DNA of 64,000 nucleotides, taken from NCBI GenBank assembly GCA_029261895.1, contig JAJDAK010000052.1, positions 49,186 to 113,185 on the forward strand, in the 5' to 3' direction. Below, in pieces: positions 28,883 through 37,230 of this stretch. This stretch comes from Deltaproteobacteria bacterium (GTDB taxonomy: Bacteria; Myxococcota_A; UBA9160; SZUA-336). The notes beneath the pieces were generated by a model that saw only the letters and a list, made by a program, of their open reading frames with translations, did not search any database and was not told the origin of the DNA. A program made the position numbers and the translations under genes. Position 1 is the first letter of the stretch. Each line of letters starts with the position of its first letter.

Positions 28883-30111
28883 TCGTGCAGAAATTCGGGG
28901 GTACATCGGTCGGCGACATCGACCGAATTCGGCACGTGGCGAAGCGCGTCATTGCTACGAAGCGCGCCGGACATGATGTTGTGGTGGTGGTTTCCGCGAT
29001 GGCGGGTGTGACGGATCATCTGGTGGGTCTTGCGAATGAAATGTCTGACGCACCACACGCGCGCGAATACGATGTATTGGTTTCTACCGGCGAGCAGCAA
29101 ACCGTCGCATTGCTCAGCATGGCGCTGCAGGATGCTGGGTTTCCTGCACGGTCCTTTACCGGCGCGCAGGCAGGAATGCGCACGGACCAGGCGCATTCCC
29201 GTGCGAGAATCCGTCGGATCGATACGGAAAAGATTCGACTTGCGCTCGCGGACGACCAAGTGGTGGTGGTCGCGGGCTTCCAAGGCAGTGATGACGACGG
29301 GAATATTACGACCCTCGGGAGGGGTGGTTCTGACACCAGCGCGGTTGCAATTGCTGCCGCGTTGGATGCCGATGTGTGTGAGATCTATACGGACGTCGAG
29401 GGTGTATTCACCAGCGATCCGAACGTGGTGCCCAAGGCGCGTAAACTCGATCGTATTTCCTACGACGAAATGTTGGAGATGGCGAGCCTGGGGACCAAGG
29501 TTTTACAGATTCGATCGGTTAAGTTCGGCAAGCGCTACGGCGTACCGATTCATGTACGCAGCACGTTCAGCGAAAAGGAGGGTACTTGGGTGGTACCAGA
29601 AACTGAGATGATGGAGAGCCTCGTTGTTTCGAGCGTTACGTATAACCGCAACGAAGCGAAGGTTACAATTCACCTGCTGCCCGATACTCCAGGGGTTGCG
29701 GCTCAGGTTTTTGCGCCGATCTCGGAGGCTGGACTGCTGGTCGATGTCATCGTCCAGAATGTGTCGCGGGAAGGGCATAGCGACTTGACCTTCACGGTAC
29801 CGCGCGAGCAGCTGGCGCAAGTGCTGCCCATCGCCCAAAAGATTGCGGAAGAGCTGGGAGCGGAATCTGTAAGTTCGGATGACGGGATCGCCAAGGTGTC
29901 GGTCGTTGGTTTGGGAATGAAGGACCATGCGGGTGTCGCGGGCCGGATGTTCCGTACGCTATCCAACGAAGGCATCAATATCGAAATGATCAATACGTCA
30001 GAGATCAAGATCTCGGTCGTGATCCGTGAGAAGTACACGGAGTTGGCCTGCCGTTCGCTGCACGAGGCATTCGGGCTCGGCGATGCGCCGATGGTTGCGG
30101 AGGAACACTAA
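28873..30111 (+). CDS. lysC: Aspartate kinase
   Basis: This 412-residue enzyme phosphorylates aspartate, the first step toward lysine, threonine, methionine and diaminopimelate. The kinase motif KFGGTSV is at 7-13, followed by FQGSDDDGNITTLGRGGSDTSAV and YTDVEGVFTSDPN. Two ACT domains fill about 265-410 (IHLLPDTPGVAAQVF; VVGLGMKDHAGVAGRMF) and are the usual lysine/threonine feedback site. There is no homoserine dehydrogenase fusion. Its start overlaps the tsaE end by 10 nt. Confidence 0.97.
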   Translation: MPIVVQKFGGTSVGDIDRIRHVAKRVIATKRAGHDVVVVVSAMAGVTDHLVGLANEMSDAPHAREYDVLVSTGEQQTVALLSMALQDAGFPARSFTGAQAGMRTDQAHSRARIRRIDTEKIRLALADDQVVVVAGFQGSDDDGNITTLGRGGSDTSAVAIAAALDADVCEIYTDVEGVFTSDPNVVPKARKLDRISYDEMLEMASLGTKVLQIRSVKFGKRYGVPIHVRSTFSEKEGTWVVPETEMMESLVVSSVTYNRNEAKVTIHLLPDTPGVAAQVFAPISEAGLLVDVIVQNVSREGHSDLTFTVPREQLAQVLPIAQKIAEELGAESVSSDDGIAKVSVVGLGMKDHAGVAGRMFRTLSNEGINIEMINTSEIKISVVIREKYTELACRSLHEAFGLGDAPMVAEEH

Positions 30112-30553
30112 GCTGGCTCCGCGCGTGGCGCTGGGCCGTGCACGCCTCGTCCTATGGCTGTTGTTATGGATGTTGGGCTTGAATGCCGTGCGCATGCCGC
30201 ACAGCGCTGAAGCGTTTCATCTGGTCGGTAGCGCCGATGGGTGTGAGCTATCCACGACAGCGGACGCCATGCCCTGTGACTGCACACGGGTGTCGGGTGG
30301 TCTGCGTCGACTGCTGCGATGGTCGATTCCGCTCAATCTCGCGAGTGCAAACGATCTCGAAGCGTTACCGCGGATCGGGCCGAAACGTGCGGCTGCAATT
30401 GTGGCAGATCGTAATGAGCACGGCCCGTTCCCTCGTGTCGCAAGTTTACAGCGTGTTCGTGGTGTAGGCCCGGCGACAGCCGCGCTGCTTCGCGATGCGC
30501 TCCACGTTCGTGGCCCCGACCCCTGCGAGTCTGCCCCGCGACGAGTACACTGA
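30083..30553 (+). CDS. ComEA-like helix-hairpin-helix protein with signal anchor
   Basis: The C-terminal 65 residues hold two helix-hairpin-helix motifs in the ComEA arrangement (LASANDLEALPRIGPKRAAAIV; LQRVRGVGPATAALLRDAL), which bind DNA non-specifically. Before them comes a hydrophobic segment (ARLVLWLLLWMLGLNAV) that anchors or exports the protein, and a short stretch with three cysteines (DGCEL, PCDC). The start is uncertain. The ATG at 30083 lies inside lysC, and a GTG at 30125 would put the hydrophobic segment close to the N terminus. A CTG at 30113 has a strong GGAGG at good distance. A role in DNA uptake is possible, but no other competence gene is in the window. Confidence 0.75.
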   Translation: MRRWLRRNTKLAPRVALGRARLVLWLLLWMLGLNAVRMPHSAEAFHLVGSADGCELSTTADAMPCDCTRVSGGLRRLLRWSIPLNLASANDLEALPRIGPKRAAAIVADRNEHGPFPRVASLQRVRGVGPATAALLRDALHVRGPDPCESAPRRVH

Positions 30554-30569
30554 GCCGGTCGGAGGGGTG

Positions 30570-31370
30570 ATGCGTTACGAGATTCGACCGCTCACGTTCA
30601 CAGAGATTGTGGACGTCGCGTTTCGCATGCTACGAAATCATTTCAAAATACTCATCGGGATTCCGTTGATCGTCTATGCACCCGTTGGCCTGATTATGGG
30701 GTACGGCATTTCGATGGAACAACCGGTTTGGATCATTCTCGCAGCGCTACCGCTAGCGGCGCTGCAATTCGTGATCTATCTGGCGACCACCTATGCCGCG
30801 GCGTCATTGTATTTGGGACATTCGGTAACGATTGCTTCGAGCTATCGCGATGCGTTTCGCATTTTCTTACCGGCGTTTGGTACGACGATTCTGTTCTATC
30901 TCGCGTTATTCGCGGCGGGCCTTATGGCGTTCGTGTTAGCACTCATCAACCCGATTATTGGCATTGGCGTGGGAATCGCACTTCTGCTCTTCGTTGTATT
31001 GCGTTGGGCGTTGCTCCAACAGGTGATGGCGATCGAGCGTCGTTTTGGTCTGACTTCGTTTCGACGCAGCGAGGTCTTGACCAAAGGTGTGAGAGGGCGT
31101 GTGGTGGGACTCTATCTGGTTCTCGCGATCATCACGCTGGTGATCGGTGGCACTTCTACCGCGCTTTCGGTGGTGAACCAAGGGCTTAGCGTAAGTATAT
31201 CGATGCTGGAGCAGGGAATCGGTATGGCTTATCTGAGCACAATGTTTTGTCTTTTCTACTTCGACCAACGCTGTGTGAAGGAGGATTTCGACATTCACTA
31301 CATGGCACAGGCGATCGGAACGAACCGCGAGCCCGCGACTCCTACGGAAAACGCGGAGTCCGATGTCTGA
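30570..31370 (+). CDS. Polytopic membrane protein (DUF4013/GDPD-type membrane domain)
   Basis: This encodes 266 residues with about six membrane segments. The start MRYEIRPLTFTEIVDVAFRM is typical of the membrane domain found in glycerophosphodiester phosphodiesterase-like and DUF7544-type proteins that sit with DUF4129 genes. GGAGGGG precedes the ATG at 30570. There is no catalytic domain. It overlaps the DUF4129 gene by 8 nt and appears to be the first gene of the MoxR-DUF58 operon. Its molecular role is unknown. Confidence 0.75.
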   Translation: MRYEIRPLTFTEIVDVAFRMLRNHFKILIGIPLIVYAPVGLIMGYGISMEQPVWIILAALPLAALQFVIYLATTYAAASLYLGHSVTIASSYRDAFRIFLPAFGTTILFYLALFAAGLMAFVLALINPIIGIGVGIALLLFVVLRWALLQQVMAIERRFGLTSFRRSEVLTKGVRGRVVGLYLVLAIITLVIGGTSTALSVVNQGLSVSISMLEQGIGMAYLSTMFCLFYFDQRCVKEDFDIHYMAQAIGTNREPATPTENAESDV

Positions 31371-31974
31371 GGTCAGTGATTCCGAAGTTCGTGAACTCGC
31401 CCGGGAAATCCTCGCCCGCGACGAATACCATGCCGCCGATGGTAAGGTTGAAGCGCCGAATGCATTGGTAGAGATGCTCGACTGGTTTCGGTCGTGGATG
31501 GAAGCATTGAATCGATTGTACGAAACCGATCCGCTGCGCTTTTGGCTGATCAATGGTCTCCTCCTATTGGTTTTGGTAGCGCTGATCGCGCATATCGTCT
31601 GGTCGGTTTCTCGCGCCTTGAAAGTCGCCGAGCCCGCGAGCGATCCCATGGTGGAATCGACTCAAATAGATTTCCAAGGTCAAGCGGAGGAGCTGGCACA
31701 TCAGGGCGAGTTTCTTGAAGCCGCTCATCGGCTTTGGTTGGCGTTTCTGGACCGTACCGCGCGTTCGGGGTGGATTCGCTTGCGGCCTGAAGACACGAAT
31801 CGGCACGTGCGCGCGGAGCTCGCCTTGGCAGGATTCGATGCGGGACTTCGTGATGAGGTATTTCAACTCATAGATGAGACCGAGCGGTCCTGGTTTCGAG
31901 ACCGCAACCAGGACCCACAGCTCTATGAACGTTGGCAGCGAGTCATCCACGCGTTGGACGCGGCGACGCCATGA
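31363..31974 (+). CDS. DUF4129 domain membrane protein
   Basis: This encodes 203 residues. One membrane segment (WLINGLLLLVLVALIAHIVW, about 62-81) separates a helical N-terminal part from a C-terminal DUF4129 domain (about 105-200) with the pattern AEELAHQGEFLEAAHRLWLAFL. In other bacteria DUF4129 occurs at the end of transglutaminase-like membrane proteins next to MoxR and DUF58. Here it stands without a transglutaminase. It overlaps both neighbours (8 and 4 nt). Its function is unknown. Confidence 0.8.
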   Translation: MSEVSDSEVRELAREILARDEYHAADGKVEAPNALVEMLDWFRSWMEALNRLYETDPLRFWLINGLLLLVLVALIAHIVWSVSRALKVAEPASDPMVESTQIDFQGQAEELAHQGEFLEAAHRLWLAFLDRTARSGWIRLRPEDTNRHVRAELALAGFDAGLRDEVFQLIDETERSWFRDRNQDPQLYERWQRVIHALDAATP

Positions 31975-33068
31975 ATCGCCTCTGGCTGATTTCTGCAGCG
32001 ATATTGCTCAGCCTGGCATTGGTGATTGGGCTGGTCGCGAGCCCCGAAGACCCGCGTACCCATCGCTCAAGTCTGGGTTACGGTCCTATCGCGTACCGCG
32101 CCAGCTTCGAACTCTTGAGTGAACTCGGTCATCCCGTCTCACGGAGTTACAAGCCATTCGCCGCGCGTTCAACCGAGGCTCCGCAGTATCTACCGTGGCC
32201 GGATTTTTTGATGGGCCGATCGGCCGATCCTAACGCGGACTTGCATGAGTTCTTGAGCTGGGTCGAAGCGGGGGGCACAGCCGTGATCTTCGGCGACGAA
32301 CACCTACGTTGGGATATGCTGGGTTGGCCGAAGGGCGATCGCGGTGAGCGGAAGCTCGCGAAGATTACCGGCGACTGGCTCGCGGAAGACCGTGTCCTGC
32401 AGCTTCCTTACGTGGAGCGGTTCGCATCGGATCCCCATGCATCGACCGTGCATCTGCGCGCAGACGGCGAGCCGTTCATGCTTGAAACACCGTACGGTGA
32501 CGGCCGCCTGATCGGTATTGCGGATGGTCGCTTTCTGTTGAACTCGGTGCTCGATGAAGCGGGTGCCAGCACGCTCTTGGTCAATCTGGTCCAGGCGCTC
32601 GGGGTACCGGTTTTCGACGAGCGCTCGCATGGATTACGCGAGCGACGCTCATGGGTCGGCTCGCTTGGTGTGCTCCCCCTCGCGCTCATGCTCGTTTCCT
32701 TATTGCTGGTGGTGGCCGCGTGGAGCGGAGAGCGAAATCGCTGGCCCGTGCGACGCCTGCAAATCGCTGAGGGCCTGGATCCATCGCTGAGTGTTTTCGT
32801 CGCGTCCCTTGGAACGCTCTATGCCCGGAACCAAGACCATGCGGCGATATTTCGCGCGTATCGTTCTGGTTTTTTGCATCGGCTGCGTACACGAGTTTTG
32901 CATCGGAGCGAACTCACGGACGCGCGGCTAAGGGATTGGATCGCAGCCGACCAGGCGCTGACGGATGAACAGCGGCGATGGCTAGTGGATGCGGGCGAGC
33001 CGCGGGATCGCGGTGAACTCCGCAGCGCCGTTCGGGCGCTGGAAACCTACGCAGAGGGGAAAGCATGA
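31971..33068 (+). CDS. DUF4350 domain membrane protein
   Basis: This encodes 365 residues. An N-terminal membrane segment (WLISAAILLSLALVIGLVA) is followed by an outside domain that starts with the DUF4350 pattern SSLGYGPIAYRASFELLSELGH and continues with GGTAVIFGDEH. A second membrane segment lies near 226-245 (LGVLPLALMLVSLLLVVAAW), then a cytoplasmic helical tail. DUF4350 proteins are regular partners of MoxR and DUF58 genes; the domain resembles a GATase-like Rossmann fold. The ATG at 31971 overlaps the DUF4129 stop (ATGA), and its own stop overlaps moxR in the same way. Confidence 0.8.
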   Translation: MNRLWLISAAILLSLALVIGLVASPEDPRTHRSSLGYGPIAYRASFELLSELGHPVSRSYKPFAARSTEAPQYLPWPDFLMGRSADPNADLHEFLSWVEAGGTAVIFGDEHLRWDMLGWPKGDRGERKLAKITGDWLAEDRVLQLPYVERFASDPHASTVHLRADGEPFMLETPYGDGRLIGIADGRFLLNSVLDEAGASTLLVNLVQALGVPVFDERSHGLRERRSWVGSLGVLPLALMLVSLLLVVAAWSGERNRWPVRRLQIAEGLDPSLSVFVASLGTLYARNQDHAAIFRAYRSGFLHRLRTRVLHRSELTDARLRDWIAADQALTDEQRRWLVDAGEPRDRGELRSAVRALETYAEGKA

Positions 33069-34027
33069 CGGATCATACGGCGATGGATGTAGAGGTATGC
33101 GCTGAAAAATTCGACGCGCTGGCGACTTGCGTTAGTCGGATCGTGATTGGACAGCCCGACGCGGTACGCCAAAGTTTTATCACGCTGCTCTGCCACGGTC
33201 ACAGCCTCTACGAGGGGGTGCCTGGAGTCGCGAAAACGTTGTTGGTGCGCACGATCGCTGCACAACTGGGTATTGAGTTTGGGCGCATTCAATTCACGCC
33301 GGATTTGATGCCAAGCGATGTGATTGGAACTCCGATCTTTCAGCCCCAGGATGGCGAGTTCCGTTTTCGCCCAGGCCCCATCTTTACAGATTTTCTGCTG
33401 GCCGATGAAATCAACCGTGCACCCGCGAAGACGCAGGCCGCTTTGCTCGAAGCGATGCAGGAGGCTACCGCCACAGTGGATGGGCAACGTCATGCCATGA
33501 CCGAATTCTTTACGGTCTTCGCCACCCAAAACCCTGTCGAACAGGAAGGCACCTACCCGCTACCGGAAGCCGAGCTGGATCGGTTTTTATTTAAGATCGT
33601 GATTCCGTACCCCGACGCGGAGGCTGAATCACAGATACTGGCGACGCATCATGCAGGTGAGCCGATTTTGCGCGAAGGCGATGTCGCCATGTCGGGGGCA
33701 GATATTCGTGCCGCACGGGCGACCGTGGCCGGTGTCGTGGTTCGCGACGAGATTTTCGCCTACGCGGTCGCGTTGATTCGAGCGACGCGTGATGACGCGT
33801 CGATTTCCATCGGTGCGTCGCCACGGGCGGGTCTTGCGATCGTGCGCGCGGCCAAAGCCCTCGCTGTGCTGGAAGGTCGAGATTTCGTATTACCCGAAGA
33901 CTTGCAAGCGATCGTATTGCCCGCGCTGCGCCATCGAATCGTATTGGAGCCAGGCGCCGTCGTGGATGGGTTGAGCTCCGACGAAGCCCTGCGGCAGATG
34001 ATTCGTCGCGTGCCGGCGCCGCATTAA
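33065..34027 (+). CDS. MoxR-type AAA ATPase
   Basis: This 320-residue AAA chaperone of the MoxR main group shows Walker A GVPGVAKT at 51-58, the conserved FTPDLMPSDVIG block, GPIFTDFLLADEINRAPAKTQAALLEAMQE (Walker B and sensor helix), ATQNPVEQEGTYPLPEAELDRF and a C-terminal lid. MoxR ATPases are thought to remodel or activate partner proteins carrying VWA or DUF58 domains. The DUF58 gene starts directly after the TAA stop, which supports that pairing. Confidence 0.93.
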   Translation: MTDHTAMDVEVCAEKFDALATCVSRIVIGQPDAVRQSFITLLCHGHSLYEGVPGVAKTLLVRTIAAQLGIEFGRIQFTPDLMPSDVIGTPIFQPQDGEFRFRPGPIFTDFLLADEINRAPAKTQAALLEAMQEATATVDGQRHAMTEFFTVFATQNPVEQEGTYPLPEAELDRFLFKIVIPYPDAEAESQILATHHAGEPILREGDVAMSGADIRAARATVAGVVVRDEIFAYAVALIRATRDDASISIGASPRAGLAIVRAAKALAVLEGRDFVLPEDLQAIVLPALRHRIVLEPGAVVDGLSSDEALRQMIRRVPAPH

Positions 34028-35341
34028 ATGCGACCCACCCAGAGACTCGCTTCTTTTGCGGCGATTCCACTTTCACTATCGATCGCGGCCCTCGTCTGGC
34101 CGGCGCTGATGGGACCCGCGTGGGTCGCGTTGATCGTGGTCTTGGTATTGATGGTCCAGGATCTCTGGAGCAGTCTTCGGGAACCCGCGCTCGAAGTAAG
34201 GCGCGTGATTCCGGAACGGGCGAGACGCGGACACCCCTGTGAGTTCGAGTATCACCTGAAGAATCCATCGGATCGACCTTGGGATGTAACCCTTCTCGAT
34301 GAGCTACCTGCCGATCTCGGGGGTGATCAACGGGTCGGCCCGCTGGTGCTGGCAGCTGGCGCGGTAGAGGTGATCCATCAGCCTCGCACGCCGCGTCGTC
34401 GCGGGCTGCGTGAACTCGGGCCGGTCTATGCGAATTGGCGTTCCGTCTACGGACTCTTTCGTCGATCTGCGAGCGATATCGAAACTTCCACGCTCGCTGT
34501 GCTGCCGAATCCTGGCTTGAACGACGATCGCGAAGCCTTGCTTGAACGTTCGTTGCTTGAGCGTGCAGGAATACAACCCAGGCGCCCACGTGGCGAAGGC
34601 CTGGAGTTCGAATCCATGCGCGAGTACGTGTACGGCGATGACCCACGTCATATCGACTGGCGCGCGAGTGCGCGCAGTGGCGGCTGGATCGTGCGTCAGC
34701 ACCAGGTGGAGCGAAATCATACCGTGATGGTCGCCGTCGATTCCGGACGCTTGATGTCGCAGAAGATCGATGGCGTCGCGAAACTCGATCATGCGTTGGA
34801 CGCGACGATCGCACTCGCTCACGCGTCGCGTGGCTGTGGCGATCGAATGGGTCTGCTGGCGTTCGACCGCGAGCTTCGCGCGTTGGTTCGGCCGGAACAC
34901 CCACGCGCGGCATCGGCGCAGCTGCTGGAAGCCACGTTGGCATTACAACCGACGGCTGTCGAGCCGCGTTATCAGGTTCTACTTGAAACCTTGGGTGATC
35001 AGCAGAAGAAGCGCGCGTTGGTGGTGGTGCTGACCGATTTCGTTGAAGGTGCCTCATCGGTCGAGTTGGAGGAATGCCTTTCGGTTCTCGCGCGACGCCA
35101 TATGGTGTTACTGGTCGCACTCCGGGATCGTATATTTGAACGTTTAGAGCACGCGCGACCGCAGATTCGTGGTCAGGGGATCTACGAAAATCTGGTTTTG
35201 CAGGATCTTGCGATGGAGCGCGAGCGCGCATTGCTGCGAATGCGTCGGCTCGGGGTTCAGGTTTTGGATCTGGATCCGGCCCAGATCAGCGTGCCCGTGG
35301 TCAATCGCTACCTGGCGATTCGGGAAGCCGAACGGCTGTAG
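34028..35341 (+). CDS. DUF58 domain protein
   Basis: This encodes 437 residues. Two N-terminal membrane segments (about 12-50) are followed by a beta domain and then the DUF58 signature near 195-210, FESMREYVYGDDPRHIDWRASARSGG. A VWA-like fold with VAVDSGRLM comes next, near 238-246. The MIDAS-like DxSxS reads DSGRL here, so metal binding may be weakened. DUF58 proteins are the usual target of the adjacent MoxR ATPase. The 3' end overlaps the convergent spoIIM gene by 34 nt. Confidence 0.9.
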   Translation: MRPTQRLASFAAIPLSLSIAALVWPALMGPAWVALIVVLVLMVQDLWSSLREPALEVRRVIPERARRGHPCEFEYHLKNPSDRPWDVTLLDELPADLGGDQRVGPLVLAAGAVEVIHQPRTPRRRGLRELGPVYANWRSVYGLFRRSASDIETSTLAVLPNPGLNDDREALLERSLLERAGIQPRRPRGEGLEFESMREYVYGDDPRHIDWRASARSGGWIVRQHQVERNHTVMVAVDSGRLMSQKIDGVAKLDHALDATIALAHASRGCGDRMGLLAFDRELRALVRPEHPRAASAQLLEATLALQPTAVEPRYQVLLETLGDQQKKRALVVVLTDFVEGASSVELEECLSVLARRHMVLLVALRDRIFERLEHARPQIRGQGIYENLVLQDLAMERERALLRMRRLGVQVLDLDPAQISVPVVNRYLAIREAERL

Positions 35342-36324
35342 CTCTCTAGGAAGTCCAAGTGAACGCCACCACGTCGGCGCGCCAAGAGAAAGACCATGAG
35401 TGTGTAAGCCACGATGGCAAATACCGCCGTCGCGGCAATGCCGAAGCGTGAGGGGGTGGAGAGCGCCGACTCGCGGACGAAACTCTCGATGAGCGCTGCC
35501 AGAACGAAGAGCGGAACCGCCGTGATGACCAAGGGCAGCGCTTCAAACGCAGCGAGTGGAAGCGCTTTCGCGATGCCATCGCGACCCGGCATGAGCACCG
35601 CTTTGCCGACCACGAGCCCGGCGCTCGAGCAGAGCAGAATCGCGAGCAACTCCGGAATCGCGTGCGGAATCAGCCAGGCCCAGAACAACAGCGCGTGTGT
35701 CTTGCCCGCGAAGATGGAAATGAAGCCGCCGAGCATCAAGCCGTTATAGAGAATGAGCACGAATGTGGGCACCGCCGCGAGGATCCCGGTTGCGAATGAG
35801 AGCAATCCCACCTTGGTATTGTGGACGAAAAGCTGGGCACCAAAGACCGCGTTATACGCGACACTGCCTTCGTTTCGTGCGAGAAATTCAGCGCGTGCCG
35901 CATCGCTGTTGGAGAGTGCTTCCAGTCGATCCGCCGGGTAGTGGGCGACCAGCGCGTCGAGCGCGGTGGGATCGCGGGATGCAACGGTGAAACCCACGGC
36001 CGCGCCGATGATCAAGAGGCCGAGCGCGAGCAACTGAATCCGCCACGTATTCGCGAAAGCGTCGGTCAGGGAGAAGCGGCTCCTTGAATGGGTCTTCGAA
36101 CCCGACTGTGCCGGAACGTAGAGATACGAGTACCCACGCACACAGAGCGCGTTCAAATGTCTGACCCGATCAGGATCTTGCTGCTCGCTGCGCCAGCGCG
36201 CGAGACGCGCGGAGTGCAGTCGGTAGAGCCGGGCGAGCTCGCGCAGTTCCAAAAAGGGAAGTGTTTTACCCAGGGATTCGCTGCGTGCGAGCAGGCGCTC
36301 GAATTCTTTGAGTTCGTCCGGCAT
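35308..36324 (-). CDS. Stage II sporulation protein M family (SpoIIM/DUF95) membrane protein
   Basis: This encodes 338 residues. A helical cytoplasmic N-terminal domain (about 1-105) comes first, then five or six membrane segments containing the family pattern NNxKVGLLSFATGILAAVPTF-like, seen here as VHNTKVGLLSFATG, and WAWLIPHAIPELLAI. In sporulating Firmicutes SpoIIM is part of the SpoIIDMP engulfment machine. In non-sporulators this broader family sits beside RDD, MoxR and DUF58 genes, as here, with unknown role. The ATG at 36324 has AAGGATCAAGG before it. It diverges from the RDD gene 32 nt away. Confidence 0.88.
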   Translation of the reverse strand: MPDELKEFERLLARSESLGKTLPFLELRELARLYRLHSARLARWRSEQQDPDRVRHLNALCVRGYSYLYVPAQSGSKTHSRSRFSLTDAFANTWRIQLLALGLLIIGAAVGFTVASRDPTALDALVAHYPADRLEALSNSDAARAEFLARNEGSVAYNAVFGAQLFVHNTKVGLLSFATGILAAVPTFVLILYNGLMLGGFISIFAGKTHALLFWAWLIPHAIPELLAILLCSSAGLVVGKAVLMPGRDGIAKALPLAAFEALPLVITAVPLFVLAALIESFVRESALSTPSRFGIAATAVFAIVAYTLMVFLLARRRGGVHLDFLESYSRSASRIAR

Positions 36325-36356
36325 CCTTGATCCTTTGTAGCGAAGGATCGAGTCGC

Positions 36357-37184
36357 GTGACCACAGAAGAATTGCAGGATCGCTATTCCTTGCTCTCGCC
36401 CGAAGGGGTGAACTTGGACTTCCCGCTGTCAGGCCCGGGTCCGCGGATGCTCGCACTGCTGGTCGATCAAGCCATCCTGGCGGTGGTTTCGCTGACGGGG
36501 ATCATCCTCTTGTTCGTGCTGCTTCCGAGCGTCGGTCTGGACTTAAACAATCGCCTTCAGGAATGGGTGGATAGTGACTTCTCCGAAGCGCTTTCCCTTG
36601 GGGCATCTGGCATCGCAATCGGTTTCTGGTGGGTCGGTGATTTCCTGATTCGAACCCTCTACCACGTCGCTTGGGAGGTCTTGGGCTCGGGTAGCACGGC
36701 GGGAAAGCGCGCCCTTGGTTTGAGGGTGGTGCAACGCGGCGGACATCCGATCGATTTGAAAAGATCCTTGATTCGCAACTTCATGCGCTGGATCGATTTC
36801 TTGCCCAGTTTCTACACCGTCGGTCTGCTCAGCGTCGTGCTCTCGAAGGATTCACAGCGACTCGGCGATTGGGCCGCTGGCACGCTGGTGATTCGACTCG
36901 ATCGACCGAAGATCGATGCCGATTTCAGTTTGCCCGAAACACTCGAGGCCCTGCCGCTGACGCGGGAACAGCTGGAGGCGCTTGGGGAAGCGGAGCTCGA
37001 ACTGCTTCGTCGTACACTTCGTCGTGTAGGTTCGCGAACGGCTCTTGAGGCCGAGAATCTGGCCCGAATCGTGCTCGATAGCCTCGCCGCGAAGCTCCAG
37101 TTGGAGTTCGACGCCCATGCTGAGCCGCTTCGGCTACTCGAACGGCTGTTCCTGGCTGCAGAGCAGGCGCGTCGCCGTCGCTAA
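36357..37184 (+). CDS. RDD family membrane protein
   Basis: This encodes 275 residues. The RDD domain spans about 20-185, with three or four membrane segments. Conserved pieces are GPGPRMLALLVDQAIL, where the usual R-x-x-A-x-x-x-D is seen as R24 to D31, and GSTAGKRALGLRVVQ; the closing D is in DWAAGTLVIR. The C-terminal 90 residues are a helical, leucine- and arginine-rich cytoplasmic tail. Some RDD proteins exchange ions or stabilise complexes, but most are uncharacterised. The GTG at 36357 has CGAAGGATCG upstream. Divergence from spoIIM is typical of this cluster. Confidence 0.85.
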   Translation: MTTEELQDRYSLLSPEGVNLDFPLSGPGPRMLALLVDQAILAVVSLTGIILLFVLLPSVGLDLNNRLQEWVDSDFSEALSLGASGIAIGFWWVGDFLIRTLYHVAWEVLGSGSTAGKRALGLRVVQRGGHPIDLKRSLIRNFMRWIDFLPSFYTVGLLSVVLSKDSQRLGDWAAGTLVIRLDRPKIDADFSLPETLEALPLTREQLEALGEAELELLRRTLRRVGSRTALEAENLARIVLDSLAAKLQLEFDAHAEPLRLLERLFLAAEQARRRR

Positions 37185-37230
37185 TGGCGCTGGCTTGGAG
37201 TCGCGAGGCGTAGAGGTTAGCTTAGCGGTC

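Noticed and set aside
33591..35231. 546-codon minus-strand frame opposite moxR and the DUF58 gene
   Set aside because: It is arginine- and proline-rich with no domain, and it lies fully antisense to two clear genes; its length comes from the GC-rich codon pattern.
35308..36324. SpoIIM as evidence of an endospore former
   Set aside because: The wider family is common in non-sporulating bacteria beside RDD and MoxR genes, and no other sporulation gene is present.
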